Notes under the pieces: model-generated | Seen by the model: the letters and a program-made list of their open reading frames with translations, nothing else | What the model was told of the DNA's origin: nothing | Database searches by the model: none | Program-made: the position numbers and the translations under genes | In this document: piece after piece, positions 1-7,908 of the stretch | Numbering within the stretch: position 1 is the stretch's first letter | Layout of the letters: the number at the start of each line of letters is the position of its first letter | Origin: a candidate division LCP-89 bacterium | GTDB taxonomy: Bacteria > Electryoneota > B3-LCP | NCBI GenBank assembly: GCA_025774735.1 | Contig: JALGZU010000091.1 | Span: forward strand, 1-9,269 | Length of the DNA stretch: 9,269 nt | Reading direction: 5' to 3'

Positions 1-365
1 CAGGCGAGGATCCCGAACTGCGCGATCGCATCCGCCAACGCCACCTCCGTACCGTTCTGGTGCCGAAGGTGCAGGTTTTTCATCCACCGCCTTTAAACCT
101 AAAAGAGGCGTTGCTTCGGAGTTTCTGGTACGGCAGAGGTGACGCCCAGGTAAAGAAGCGTATCTCTACAGAATCCTGGCGTCGCTCCTGCCAGCCTATG
201 GGATTTGGCAGACTGGTGCTTAAAGCGATGACCTTACCTCTCGCCCTGTTAATAGATTTTACCGAGCTGTCAGGTGGAAATTTAAGACTGCGTTGGGGCT
301 GGATCTATGTTTTATGCGGGTATGCGCACGTGTTAGGGTATATTGGGGGGCGATTAGCTCGGTGA
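1..365 (+). CDS. Family 2 glycosyltransferase, 3' end only (partial)
   Basis: This is the last 120 codons of a gene that begins before the window; the frame runs open from base 3 to the TGA at 363-365. The first residues read GEDPELRDRIRQ. In GT2 (GT-A fold) sugar transferases a conserved ED followed by L-x-x-R-I marks the acceptor-side catalytic base region. It is followed here by a V-x-V-x-H-P-P-P stretch, also typical of the family, and a basic segment (F-W-Y-G-R-G). The tail (MTLPLALLIDF ... WGWIYVLCGYAHVLGYIGG) is hydrophobic and may lie on or in the inner membrane. The likely role is transfer of a nucleotide-sugar to a glycan or lipid carrier; donor and acceptor cannot be read. A GTG at 60 could begin a shorter frame, but coding similarity extends upstream of it, so it is internal. 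The 3' end overlaps the oppositely oriented membrane-protein gene by 12 bases. Confidence 0.75.
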   Translation, partial: GEDPELRDRIRQRHLRTVLVPKVQVFHPPPLNLKEALLRSFWYGRGDAQVKKRISTESWRRSCQPMGFGRLVLKAMTLPLALLIDFTELSGGNLRLRWGWIYVLCGYAHVLGYIGGRLAR

Positions 366-2918
366 TACACTGAGGGAATCGTCTTCAAGCGTTTCCGGTG
401 ACATCAGAGCGTCAATGAGTGAATACTCGATCGCGTACAGGGCTTTCAATCCCTCATCCGGCGAGACGGTCGTCTGTCCCATGCTGCTGTTTCTGAAGAG
501 GTGGCCGCAGGATACCACCCAGATCCCGCCGTTTCCCACAGGCATCGATACGCCTATGACTTCATCCTGATCGGATTTCAGGAACGGTTCCCCACCGGCG
601 ATGATGGAAATCCTCCCGTTGACAATCAACGGAAAAATTCTCCCCGCCAGGGTCAAAGTTCTGATAGTATCTTCTCCGGCCGGTTTTACCTTAAGATCGA
701 TGCCGTACGCCTCGAGCAGCTTTTGGGGCACATTCGAAGCGTTGTCCGCCGAATTGATCACGAGCAGTTTTCCCCCCTGCAAAAGATAATCGTTCAGCGA
801 CATGGCCTCCTCCCGGGATAAGGGCACCACCGGATCAATCATCACCAGAGGGTCTCGCGTCTGAATTGCCTCGATGAGGTCATCTGCCTCCCACGGGACT
901 ACACCGAGCCGCTGCGTCCAGACAAAAAAGGTGAGATAAGATTTGTCATTGTCTTCAGCAAGTCTCAATCTGGGCAGAAAATAGTCCGAGTGTTGCCGTT
1001 CGAAGTTGATCCGGGGGACGCTCCGCACCGGGTCCGGCAGCGGGTAAGCGGTCAATGTCTGGCGTTCGACAAGCCACCCGCTGATGGCGGCGCCGAGTAG
1101 AATACCGGACAAAGCTGCCCCATTCCAGCCGTTAAAAATAAGCATGATGATGACAGCGGCGATAGCGAGTATAATAAGACCCGTGTTCACCCAGAGCCAC
1201 TGATTTCGGTGATTCAGCCAGCCTAACGATCCCAGAACCAGTTCTGGTTTGCCCTTGATGAACATGAAGAAGTTCGAAAATGTAGTGCTGTCTGTGTAAA
1301 TCAACAGTCTTCCCTTACCGAAATGGGTGGTTGCTTGTTGCAGGAACAGGCCGAAGCCATGACTGAACTGTTTCCTGGAGCGGTCTGGGAAGAAGTTTTT
1401 CTGGGAGTAGTCCAGATGATCGGTCCGGAGGCCGTACCCGAGAATGGCACTCTCAGAGCTCCAGGGAGCCGAGATTGAGCAGGAGGTGGCGAAGAGATAA
1501 GGAGGCAGGTTCTGCACGCTCGGGTGAGCGAACATGGGCGGTTTACGCCAGAGACTCAGCTTGCCGCTCTGGAGATCGTGGGTGGAATCGTATCGCAATC
1601 TGAAGCCGAACCGCCGGATAAGAGGATTGAAAAAGCTCGAACTGCCGAAGACGTTTGTATGATCCCCAATAACCCATAGACCTCCCCCCTGATGCACGAA
1701 TTGAACGATGCATTCGATCTCAGAGGGGGCATAGGCCTGGGTCGGCGTTTTAAGGATTAGTATATCAATGTTATCGAGTGTTTTCGGCGTTAGAGGTTCG
1801 AAGTTCGTCTCGACCTGGTAGTAGTATTTTAAAAACTCGGCCATGCAGTAATAGTTATAGGTAGTCTTCTCGCTGTACTGCAGAGTATCCAGCGGTTCAT
1901 TGGTCCATTCCCAGTCTGATCCATGTTCATTGATCAGCACCCTTCCCGCCTTTGCATTTCCGGGGTCTCTGAAGGTGAACGCTGCCACGCTCGCGGCGCC
2001 GAGGATCAGACCCAAAAGGAGGGCATATCCACCCGGCAGCCTGATTTTGCTCCGAATTGTGCTTGATACCTTTGAAGTTTGCATTTCCAGCGGTTCTCTG
2101 AGAATCAAAGCCAACGGCAGAAGGCTTAGTGTTATTGCCGCGGGTTCCCAGAAGTAGTTGGGGCTGACACGCTGAACCATGATTAACAAAAGCACTACAT
2201 AACGCAGAATCGCATAAGCGGTTAATCCTGCCCAAAAAAGGAGGACCTTTTCAATCTTTTTACGATCCTGGCGGAACACAATAAATCCCGTCCACAACAC
2301 TGCGAAGAGTAGCAGAGGAATGGGCAGAAGTTTTTCTGTTGTGATGGACTGTTGGAAGAGATCTTCGAAGGTGCGCAGTTGGAGATCCAGATTGGCCAAG
2401 CCAGCTGATTGACCAAGGAGTTTCAGAACCAGGTTCGTCAATGGAGACAGAACGTACGCCAGTGCAGAGAGTTCGTGAACCCTGGCGGCCCAGGCGAATA
2501 CGAAGGGCAGGCATGCAGCGCTGATCGTTAGCAGCAGACCGGTCTGAACCAGCGCGCTTGCGAAGTATCTCCCCAGCGAATGGCGCCGGGTGAGGGTCAT
2601 CACGATCCAGCCCGCTCCCAGTGGCAGGGTTCCGATCTGGTAGGGGTATGGAAAAATGACCAGGGCGGCGAGACAGGAGATCAATCCGAGCCATCCTGAC
2701 CAGCGCGGGAGTATCAACCTTTCTGTCCAAGGCTCCCGGTTTCCACCGAATATGCGGAAGACGAGGAGCAGAAAAGCCATGCCTATCAGTATCCAGGGAA
2801 CCCATTTCGAACCGGGGAGCAGATAAACCTGGAGCAGAAAGATCCAGCTAATTGCAATCAGTGCGATGCTAATAGGAAGCAACCGAACGTTCCAAAAGTA
2901 GGATCGTTTACGCATCAT
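354..2918 (-). CDS. Large multi-pass membrane protein with two GATase1-like (DUF4350-type) domains
   Basis: An 854-residue protein of unknown function. Hydrophobic stretches at about residues 12-34, 38-57, 74-92, 94-110, 120-145, 150-168, 197-215, 224-250, 258-273 and 297-315 suggest around ten N-terminal membrane passes. A soluble region (about 325-572) follows, then one or two membrane segments (576-596, 600-617) and a second soluble region (about 620-840). Both soluble parts contain a strand-glycine pattern typical of class I glutamine-amidotransferase-like or IFT52/DUF4350 folds: QGGGLWVIGDHTN at 411-422 and LQGGKLLVINSADN at 713-726. No Cys-His-Glu catalytic set is evident, so these are probably binding or structural domains. 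The start has two adjacent ATGs (2918 and 2915) and no clear Shine-Dalgarno, so either may be used. It lies 72 bases downstream of gatD on the same strand and may be cotranscribed. A role in envelope or polysaccharide handling is only suggested by the adjoining glycosyltransferase. Confidence 0.8.
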   Translation of the reverse strand: MMRKRSYFWNVRLLPISIALIAISWIFLLQVYLLPGSKWVPWILIGMAFLLLVFRIFGGNREPWTERLILPRWSGWLGLISCLAALVIFPYPYQIGTLPLGAGWIVMTLTRRHSLGRYFASALVQTGLLLTISAACLPFVFAWAARVHELSALAYVLSPLTNLVLKLLGQSAGLANLDLQLRTFEDLFQQSITTEKLLPIPLLLFAVLWTGFIVFRQDRKKIEKVLLFWAGLTAYAILRYVVLLLIMVQRVSPNYFWEPAAITLSLLPLALILREPLEMQTSKVSSTIRSKIRLPGGYALLLGLILGAASVAAFTFRDPGNAKAGRVLINEHGSDWEWTNEPLDTLQYSEKTTYNYYCMAEFLKYYYQVETNFEPLTPKTLDNIDILILKTPTQAYAPSEIECIVQFVHQGGGLWVIGDHTNVFGSSSFFNPLIRRFGFRLRYDSTHDLQSGKLSLWRKPPMFAHPSVQNLPPYLFATSCSISAPWSSESAILGYGLRTDHLDYSQKNFFPDRSRKQFSHGFGLFLQQATTHFGKGRLLIYTDSTTFSNFFMFIKGKPELVLGSLGWLNHRNQWLWVNTGLIILAIAAVIIMLIFNGWNGAALSGILLGAAISGWLVERQTLTAYPLPDPVRSVPRINFERQHSDYFLPRLRLAEDNDKSYLTFFVWTQRLGVVPWEADDLIEAIQTRDPLVMIDPVVPLSREEAMSLNDYLLQGGKLLVINSADNASNVPQKLLEAYGIDLKVKPAGEDTIRTLTLAGRIFPLIVNGRISIIAGGEPFLKSDQDEVIGVSMPVGNGGIWVVSCGHLFRNSSMGQTTVSPDEGLKALYAIEYSLIDALMSPETLEDDSLSVSPS

Positions 2919-2966
2919 ATACGAGACCAGAAATGAACTGAAGATATGTATTGCTGAATAGAGAAT

Positions 2967-2986
2967 ACGGCGCTCAGAAACGCCGT
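2967..2986 (-). terminator. Weak hairpin between gatD and the membrane-protein gene
   Basis: ACGGCG at 2967-2972 pairs with CGCCGT at 2981-2986 around an 8-base loop, just after the gatD stop codon. On the minus strand it is followed by ATTCTCTATT, which is not a proper U tract. It could be a weak terminator, an attenuator or an RNA-stabilising stem between two cotranscribed genes. The sequence does not decide between these. Confidence 0.3.
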
Positions 2987-2990
2987 CGGA

Positions 2991-4379
2991 TCATCGCTTG
3001 TAGCTTTTGAAGTAGTACTCCATCTCCGGGACTCCGCCCTGCATGACCAGGTAACCATCAATCGGTTCCCTCTCGGTAATTTCATCAGCAACAGGAGTTT
3101 GCATGATGCGGCGAACCTCGTCACGCTCCTGAGACCGGCCCAACGCCCAGCCCAGTTTAACATATGCGACTTCCGGGAGCATGTTTTCCAAGGGGATGAC
3201 TCCGAGATCCATGATATCACGCCCGGTGTCATAGACGAACATCTGCACATAGCCCCACAGAGTCTGGACGGTCATGTACACATGGATGCCCGATTCGAAG
3301 GCGCGTTTAAGAGACGGGTAGAGGGGCTTGTTTACATGACCGAGACCGGTGCCCGCGATGATGATGCCTCTGTATCCGTTATCGATGAGTGAATCTATAA
3401 TATCGGGCTTCATGTTGGGGTAGTAATAGACGATGGCGACGCGATCATCGAAGACCGGGATTAGCTTCACTGTGCGGTCATCTTTGCGTCTACGGCGGTA
3501 ATCCTGCCGAATGGGGACGATTTCAGTCGTCGAGATCATCGCCATGGGGCGTTCTCCAATGGTGCGGAAGGTGGAACGATAGGATGAATGCATCTTGCGC
3601 ACACGGGTGCCCCGGTGCAGTAGATCGTACTGGTCTGAAGTCGGGCCGAACATGCAGACCAGTACTTCTGCGATGTCGCTGTAACCGGCAGCGCGACAGG
3701 CATTGATCAAGTTCAGAGCTGCGTCCGAAGAGGGCCGGTCAGAGGAACGTTGACTACCCACCATTACGACCGGGACGGGCAGATCCTGGATCATGAAGGT
3801 CAGCGCCGCCGCCGTATGGTGCATGGTATCGGTGCCGTGGCCGATGACGACACCATCGGCACCCTCCTCGATCTTTGTGGCGACCGCATGGGCGATTCCC
3901 ATCCAGTGTTCCGGACCGATGTTTTCGGAGAATTCGCCGTACATCTTCTCCGTATTAAGATTGCAGACATCTACCAATTCAGGCACTGCGCCGTATAATT
4001 CCCCCGGGGAAAACGCAGGAATCACCGCACCGGTGCGATAGTCGAGCCGGGAAGCGATGGTCCCCCCCGTCCCCAGCAGGGATACGTTCGGCTTGGAGGG
4101 ATCGAGGGGAAAGGTCCTCTCGGGTATCTTATAGTGAGCTTTGCGATAACCCGCCTCTGCTATCGACTGGATGGTATCCACATGCAAGCCGATGTTATAG
4201 CCGTTTGGCATTTTCAGAACAATATGCTGATCGTCCGCAGTTTCGCTGCGGGGCAGAATTAATCCCTGGAACTCGCCCTGATCCGTCTGTATGGTCACGT
4301 CGCCCCAGACGCGCGCTTTGTACTTCACTAGTAGTTTTTTCGCTGGGCCGCGGTAGCCTTTCAGGTCTTCTTGATTCAT
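2991..4379 (-). CDS. gatD: Glu-tRNA(Gln) amidotransferase subunit D (asparaginase-like)
   Basis: A 462-residue protein. In the GatDE complex, GatD hydrolyses an amide donor and supplies ammonia to GatE, which amidates Glu-tRNA(Gln) to Gln-tRNA(Gln). Residues 1-70 form the small beta-barrel N-terminal domain that separates GatD from plain asparaginases (ARVWGDVTIQTDQGEFQGLI). The amidohydrolase domain follows, with LGTGGTIAS (nucleophile Thr107), GHGTDTM (Thr183-Asp184) and VRKMHSSYRSTF (Lys262). This is the Thr/Thr/Asp/Lys set of the asparaginase fold. The C-terminal half (about 295-462) carries AGTGLGHVN and VQTLWGYVQM, as expected for GatD. The frame extends upstream to an ATG at 4505, but the family N-terminus and a promoter at 4438-4466 both favour the ATG at 4379. 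No strong Shine-Dalgarno is visible. GatDE is classically archaeal, yet the surroundings are bacterial, suggesting transfer or a bacterial GatDE lineage. gatE is not in the window. A type I asparaginase is less likely because of the N-terminal domain. Confidence 0.9.
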   Translation of the reverse strand: MNQEDLKGYRGPAKKLLVKYKARVWGDVTIQTDQGEFQGLILPRSETADDQHIVLKMPNGYNIGLHVDTIQSIAEAGYRKAHYKIPERTFPLDPSKPNVSLLGTGGTIASRLDYRTGAVIPAFSPGELYGAVPELVDVCNLNTEKMYGEFSENIGPEHWMGIAHAVATKIEEGADGVVIGHGTDTMHHTAAALTFMIQDLPVPVVMVGSQRSSDRPSSDAALNLINACRAAGYSDIAEVLVCMFGPTSDQYDLLHRGTRVRKMHSSYRSTFRTIGERPMAMISTTEIVPIRQDYRRRRKDDRTVKLIPVFDDRVAIVYYYPNMKPDIIDSLIDNGYRGIIIAGTGLGHVNKPLYPSLKRAFESGIHVYMTVQTLWGYVQMFVYDTGRDIMDLGVIPLENMLPEVAYVKLGWALGRSQERDEVRRIMQTPVADEITEREPIDGYLVMQGGVPEMEYYFKSYKR

Positions 4380-4437
4380 TATTATAGGATTCGAATTCGA
4401 TAAATTTGGCAATTCACATAGAGCCGCGTTGAGCCTA

Positions 4438-4466
4438 AATATAACGAACTTTGTCTTTTGATGCAA
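4438..4466 (-). promoter_or_regulatory. Predicted sigma-70-type promoter of gatD
   Basis: On the minus strand a -35 TTGCAT (4466-4461) is separated by exactly 17 bases from a -10 TATATT (4443-4438). Transcription would start near 4431, leaving a leader of about 52 bases before the ATG at 4379. This placement makes the longer reading frame starting at 4505 unlikely, because that start would lie upstream of the promoter. Confidence 0.5.
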
Positions 4467-4574
4467 ATCCTTTCTTGGAGAGAAGCGTACTCTTTGAAAC
4501 GGCATGTCTATTGCTGGTTATTATCAGGTTATCTCCTCTGCAAGATGAAGATGAAGCAGAGTTGATGAATATGT

Positions 4575-4587
4575 TGCAAAAGTTGCA
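4575..4587. promoter_or_regulatory. Small inverted repeat in the divergent region (possible operator)
   Basis: TGCAA (4575-4579) and TTGCA (4583-4587) form an inverted repeat with a 3-base spacer; GTTGCA also occurs twice in the same orientation 9 bases apart (4573, 4582). It sits upstream of the secreted-protein gene, where an activator or repressor could bind. The arms are only 5 bases, so chance cannot be excluded. The rest of the 287-base intergenic region 4380-4666 shows the two promoter candidates, a 6-base stem at 4536-4561 (CTCTGC/GCAGAG, 14-base loop) and no gene I can support. Confidence 0.25.
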
Positions 4588-4588
4588 C

Positions 4589-4640
4589 TTATCCTTGAAA
4601 GATGTGAAACTTTATCCTTGATGTTTCGTTATATTATGAT
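4589..4640 (+). promoter_or_regulatory. Promoter candidate with a 10-base direct repeat upstream of the secreted-protein gene
   Basis: TTATCCTTGA occurs at 4589-4598 and again at 4612-4621, a 23-base period, close to two helical turns. The second copy begins with TTATCC (4612-4617), which lies 17 bases from TATGAT (4635-4640), a fair -10 hexamer. Transcription from there would begin near 4647 and leave a leader of about 20 bases before the ATG at 4667. The -35 is poor, so activation by a protein bound at the repeat is a reasonable guess. Confidence 0.3.
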
Positions 4641-4666
4641 AAGCAAAAATTGTGAGGATACTGAAC

Positions 4667-7600
4667 ATGACGAAGTCTAAAAGTTTGGGGATCGCTTTTC
4701 TTCTTACGATAACCATTCAAGCGGCCTGGACTCAGAATGGGCCGATGCTCTGGAATTCAGCTGGTGTAGCCATCCGCCAGGGATTCCACATTGAATGGTA
4801 TCGGGCGGCGGAGAAGACCGCTGACGGTGGGATTGTTTACGCCTGGTCGGACACGCGCAGCGGTGACCGAGACGTGTACGCTCAACGCGTGAACACTTCC
4901 GGCGCAAAGCTGTGGGGTGATGAAGGGGCTCTGATCGTCGCCGCACCGGGACGTCAGGAAGACCCCGCCCTGATTCCCACTTCAGACGGCAATTTCATCT
5001 TGATCTGGAACGATTTCAGAAATGATACCGCCACCGGCGATCTCTATACCCAGAAGATCGACTCAGGCGGAAACATACAGTGGGATTCCTCCGGAATTCT
5101 GCTCTCCGACTCCGCCAATTTCGATTCTCCCGCAGTCTTCCGCATTGTCGCAGACACCGTGGGAGGCGCCGTGATTCTCTGGAACGACCTACGCAATGGA
5201 AATAGCGGTGATATTTACGGCATCCGAGTGACCAGTGATGGTAACCGCGCCCCTGAATGGCCGGAAAACGGATTGGGAGTCAAAGTTTCATCCGGAGGAC
5301 AGCGTAGTCTGACCGTCGATACGGATAATCAGGGTGGAGCTCTGGTGGGCTGGACTGACGATCTCAGCCCTTCGCAAACACTGGATGATATATACATCCA
5401 ACGAGTCACGATGGACGGTCAGATCGCATGGAACCCCTACGGAGTCGCGGTGTGTGACACGAACGAACATCAGAGTACACCAAAACTCTGCCCGGACGGA
5501 TCCGGCGGCGCGTATATTACCTGGTTGGATAAGAGAAGTGATACGGAGGGCGATCTATACTTCCAGCATGTCCTCAGTGACGGAACTATGGGATTGCCCG
5601 AAACACAAGGAAGACCTCTAATCGCGCTGGCCGCCGGTCAAGTTCAACAGCGTATCGTAGCCGATGGCTCAGGCAATGCCATCGTTATCTGGCTCGATAC
5701 CCGCAATAACCCTCTCACGAACGATATTTACGCCCAGAAGATAGACGCTTCAGGAAACCTTCTCTGGAACGCACAGGGTATGCCGGTTTGCACCGAGTCC
5801 GCTATACCTGTCAATCAGCGACAAGCCCGATTGAATGCAAATGGTGTAGGCGACGCTATCATCGTCTGGGAAAACGAGGATGGCAACAATATCTTCGCGC
5901 AGAAGCTTAATTCCAGCGGAAACACAGTCTGGACGGCGCCGGATGCCGGTGGCGTATCGGTCTGTGAAGCCGCCGGACTGCAGGAATTCCCCCTGGTGCG
6001 AGCCACCCCGGACCGCAGCTATATCGGCTGGGCGGACGAGAGGTCCGGTTCCAGGGGTATCTGGCACCAGATACTGAACGACCTGAACGGCGCCCCGCAG
6101 CAAACCGTCGATGGTGATACGCTGATATGGGGTATTTCTGGCAACTCGCAGTATCCGAAACTGGTGGCTGACGGGCAGGGAAATACCTTCGTCTTCTTCC
6201 AGGACCAGCGTGACGGAACAGCGGGCTCAGGAGCTTTCGTGCAGATTCTTAACAACGCCCAAGGGCAGATTCAGCTGGATGCAAACGGAAAACGAATTTG
6301 TCCCGATCCCGCCTTTACCACTGTAAAAGGGCAGGAAGCGATCGATGCCTGCGGGGATGGCGGCACAGGTGCCATCGTCGCCTGGGAAGATCACCGCGAT
6401 TCCAATACCGCCGCCGCGCAAATATACGCTCAAAGAGTCGGATCCGACGGTTCATTGCTTTGGGGTACAACGGGCGTTCAGGTGTCGGAATATATACGCC
6501 AACAGAACGAGCCTTTGATCGTGGAGGACGGTGTTGGCGGGGGCGTCATTGTCTGGAGTGAACATATTTTTAACTATAGATACAGAACGAGAGCGGCTCG
6601 AATCTCTCATGACGGAGTGATTCAGTGGGATACAATAATTATAGACACGGATACGTTAGACGAAGTATTAGAAGATATCGCACCTGACAGCAACGGTGGT
6701 GCTTACATCAGTTGGCAGACCGGCGAATGGCCCAATTTTAATCTCGGCGCCCAGTGGGTCGACGGAACAGGAACTCTCGGTTGGGGTACGAGCTGGATAG
6801 ATATCTGCACGGCCCCGGACGGCCAGTTGAACTGTCGCGCGATTGGATTGGGCGCTGAAGGTGCAATTTTCATATGGGAAGACGAGCGTGATGGTGCCAA
6901 AGACATTTACGCTCAAAAAATCGACGCATCAGGAAACGCACTCTGGGAAGCCGACGGCAGGCTCATCTGCAGTGCTGCTAATGACCAATCTGCCATCGAC
7001 TGGGCTTTCGACGGTCAGGGTAACGTGTTCATTATCTGGAAAGACTTCCGCGGCGGTTTGAACTCAGATCTCTACATGCAAAAGATGAGTTTCAGCGGTG
7101 ATTTGCTGTTTCCGGCCAACGGTTTGCTCTTCTGTGGAGCCTCGGGTGATCAGGCAAGTCCCTATATCATCGGCGATGGCCTGGGTGGCAGTCACACCTT
7201 CTGGGGCGATTTTCGGGCGGTTCCCAGTTCTGACATCTACGGAGTGCACCTCGATGGCAACGGCGATCTGACAACAGAATTTGGCTGGGTTCAGAATGGT
7301 AACATCGTCAACGCAGCTTTCCAGAAACAGACCAACCCTGTTGCCATTGATGATACGGAAAACGGGGCTGTCGTCGTCTGGGAAGACAAGCGCTCTTCCG
7401 GCAAGCAGGAGGTCATCAACCTGTATGCTCAGAGCATCAATGGGTACAACGTCGGTATCCATTCCCGTACCAATCCTGAGGCAACACCTTCTGAATTCAG
7501 GTTAAATGCTCCCTACCCCAATCCCTTTAATCCGGACGTGACGCTTTCCATCGAGATGCAGCGTCCCGCCAACATCCGCCTGGCCGTCTACGACCTGATG

Positions 7601-7753
7601 GGCCGGTTGGTCGAAGTCCTGACTGAGGGAAAGCATCAAGCCGGGTTTGAAGAGATCACATGGCAGGTAGACGAGTTGTCATCCGGAATGTACGTCGTGC
7701 GCCTCGAAGTCGAGAATCAGAATTACCAACAGAAGTTGATATTGTTGAAGTAA
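4667..7753 (+). CDS. Secreted 16-repeat (beta-propeller-like) protein with type IX sorting domain
   Basis: A 1028-residue exported protein. A basic N-terminus and hydrophobic core (residues 2-22, MTKSKSLGIAFLLTITIQAA) form a signal peptide. From about residue 25 to 925 there are 16 repeats, 53-62 residues apart, with core Trp (once Phe) at residues 60, 114, 172, 229, 286, 342, 401, 455, 511, 573, 630, 683, 737, 791, 846 and 905. The consensus is W-x-D-x-R, then D-I-Y-A-Q-K-I-D-x-S-G-N-x-L-W-x-x-x-G; repeats 7, 11 and 12 are the most degenerate. The pattern suggests beta-propeller blades. Residues 942-1028 form a Por/type IX C-terminal sorting domain (YPNPFNP, then VYDLMGRLVEVL, SSGMYVVRL, final KLILLK), so the protein is likely sent through T9SS to the cell surface or outside. 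The upstream GTG at 4652 lies in the Shine-Dalgarno GTGAGG (4652-4657), so ATG 4667 with a 9-base spacing is preferred. Ligand or enzymatic role is unknown; no catalytic motif is visible. Confidence 0.88.
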   Translation: MTKSKSLGIAFLLTITIQAAWTQNGPMLWNSAGVAIRQGFHIEWYRAAEKTADGGIVYAWSDTRSGDRDVYAQRVNTSGAKLWGDEGALIVAAPGRQEDPALIPTSDGNFILIWNDFRNDTATGDLYTQKIDSGGNIQWDSSGILLSDSANFDSPAVFRIVADTVGGAVILWNDLRNGNSGDIYGIRVTSDGNRAPEWPENGLGVKVSSGGQRSLTVDTDNQGGALVGWTDDLSPSQTLDDIYIQRVTMDGQIAWNPYGVAVCDTNEHQSTPKLCPDGSGGAYITWLDKRSDTEGDLYFQHVLSDGTMGLPETQGRPLIALAAGQVQQRIVADGSGNAIVIWLDTRNNPLTNDIYAQKIDASGNLLWNAQGMPVCTESAIPVNQRQARLNANGVGDAIIVWENEDGNNIFAQKLNSSGNTVWTAPDAGGVSVCEAAGLQEFPLVRATPDRSYIGWADERSGSRGIWHQILNDLNGAPQQTVDGDTLIWGISGNSQYPKLVADGQGNTFVFFQDQRDGTAGSGAFVQILNNAQGQIQLDANGKRICPDPAFTTVKGQEAIDACGDGGTGAIVAWEDHRDSNTAAAQIYAQRVGSDGSLLWGTTGVQVSEYIRQQNEPLIVEDGVGGGVIVWSEHIFNYRYRTRAARISHDGVIQWDTIIIDTDTLDEVLEDIAPDSNGGAYISWQTGEWPNFNLGAQWVDGTGTLGWGTSWIDICTAPDGQLNCRAIGLGAEGAIFIWEDERDGAKDIYAQKIDASGNALWEADGRLICSAANDQSAIDWAFDGQGNVFIIWKDFRGGLNSDLYMQKMSFSGDLLFPANGLLFCGASGDQASPYIIGDGLGGSHTFWGDFRAVPSSDIYGVHLDGNGDLTTEFGWVQNGNIVNAAFQKQTNPVAIDDTENGAVVVWEDKRSSGKQEVINLYAQSINGYNVGIHSRTNPEATPSEFRLNAPYPNPFNPDVTLSIEMQRPANIRLAVYDLMGRLVEVLTEGKHQAGFEEITWQVDELSSGMYVVRLEVENQNYQQKLILLK

Positions 7754-7759
7754 AATGCA

Positions 7760-7788
7760 GGGGTGCTGTTGAACAGTATCCCTTTTTT
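7760..7788 (+). terminator. Rho-independent terminator of the secreted-protein gene
   Basis: Seven bases after the stop codon, GGGGTGCTGT (7760-7769) pairs with ACAGTATCCC (7773-7782), ten pairs including two G-U, around a TGA loop. Six T follow (7783-7788). It isolates the secreted-protein gene from the downstream regulator. Confidence 0.85.
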
Positions 7789-7827
7789 GTGGTTGCATGG
7801 ATGAAAAACACATAATGAAAATTTTGC

Positions 7828-7856
7828 TTGAGTATAAACGAAAAATGTGATATCTT
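7828..7856 (+). promoter_or_regulatory. Predicted promoter of the IclR-family gene
   Basis: TTGAGT (7828-7833), a 17-base spacer and TATCTT (7851-7856), with TGA directly before the -10 giving an extended -10 element. Initiation near 7863 would leave a leader of roughly 46 bases. No convincing autoregulatory palindrome is visible between here and the start codon. Confidence 0.5.
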
Positions 7857-7908
7857 TAACGCGGCACTAGTTGAATAACAGAAACGTGATCCAAAAACGA
7901 GAGTGTAC

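Noticed and set aside
2260..2805. A 181-codon minus-strand frame inside the membrane-protein gene
   Set aside because: It is a shifted reading of the membrane-protein codons, rich in Arg and Pro, without a start signal or known domain.
2915..3250. A 111-codon minus-strand frame overlapping the gatD 3' end
   Set aside because: It is another frame of gatD with no recognisable domain; gatD is strongly supported by its motifs.
4380..4505. A 42-residue N-terminal extension of gatD starting at an ATG at 4505
   Set aside because: The extension has no GatD-like content, and a well-spaced promoter (4438-4466) lies inside it; the family N-terminus fits the ATG at 4379.
4565..4621. An 18-codon frame (MNMLQKLHLSLKDVKLYP) as a leader peptide upstream of the secreted-protein gene
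   Set aside because: No Shine-Dalgarno, it overlaps the direct repeats and the putative -35, and there is no attenuator hairpin downstream.
4844..7440. A CRISPR or other short DNA repeat array suggested by the regular spacing in the large gene
   Set aside because: The periodicity is in the protein (about 57 residues) with diverged codons; there are no identical short repeats with unique spacers.
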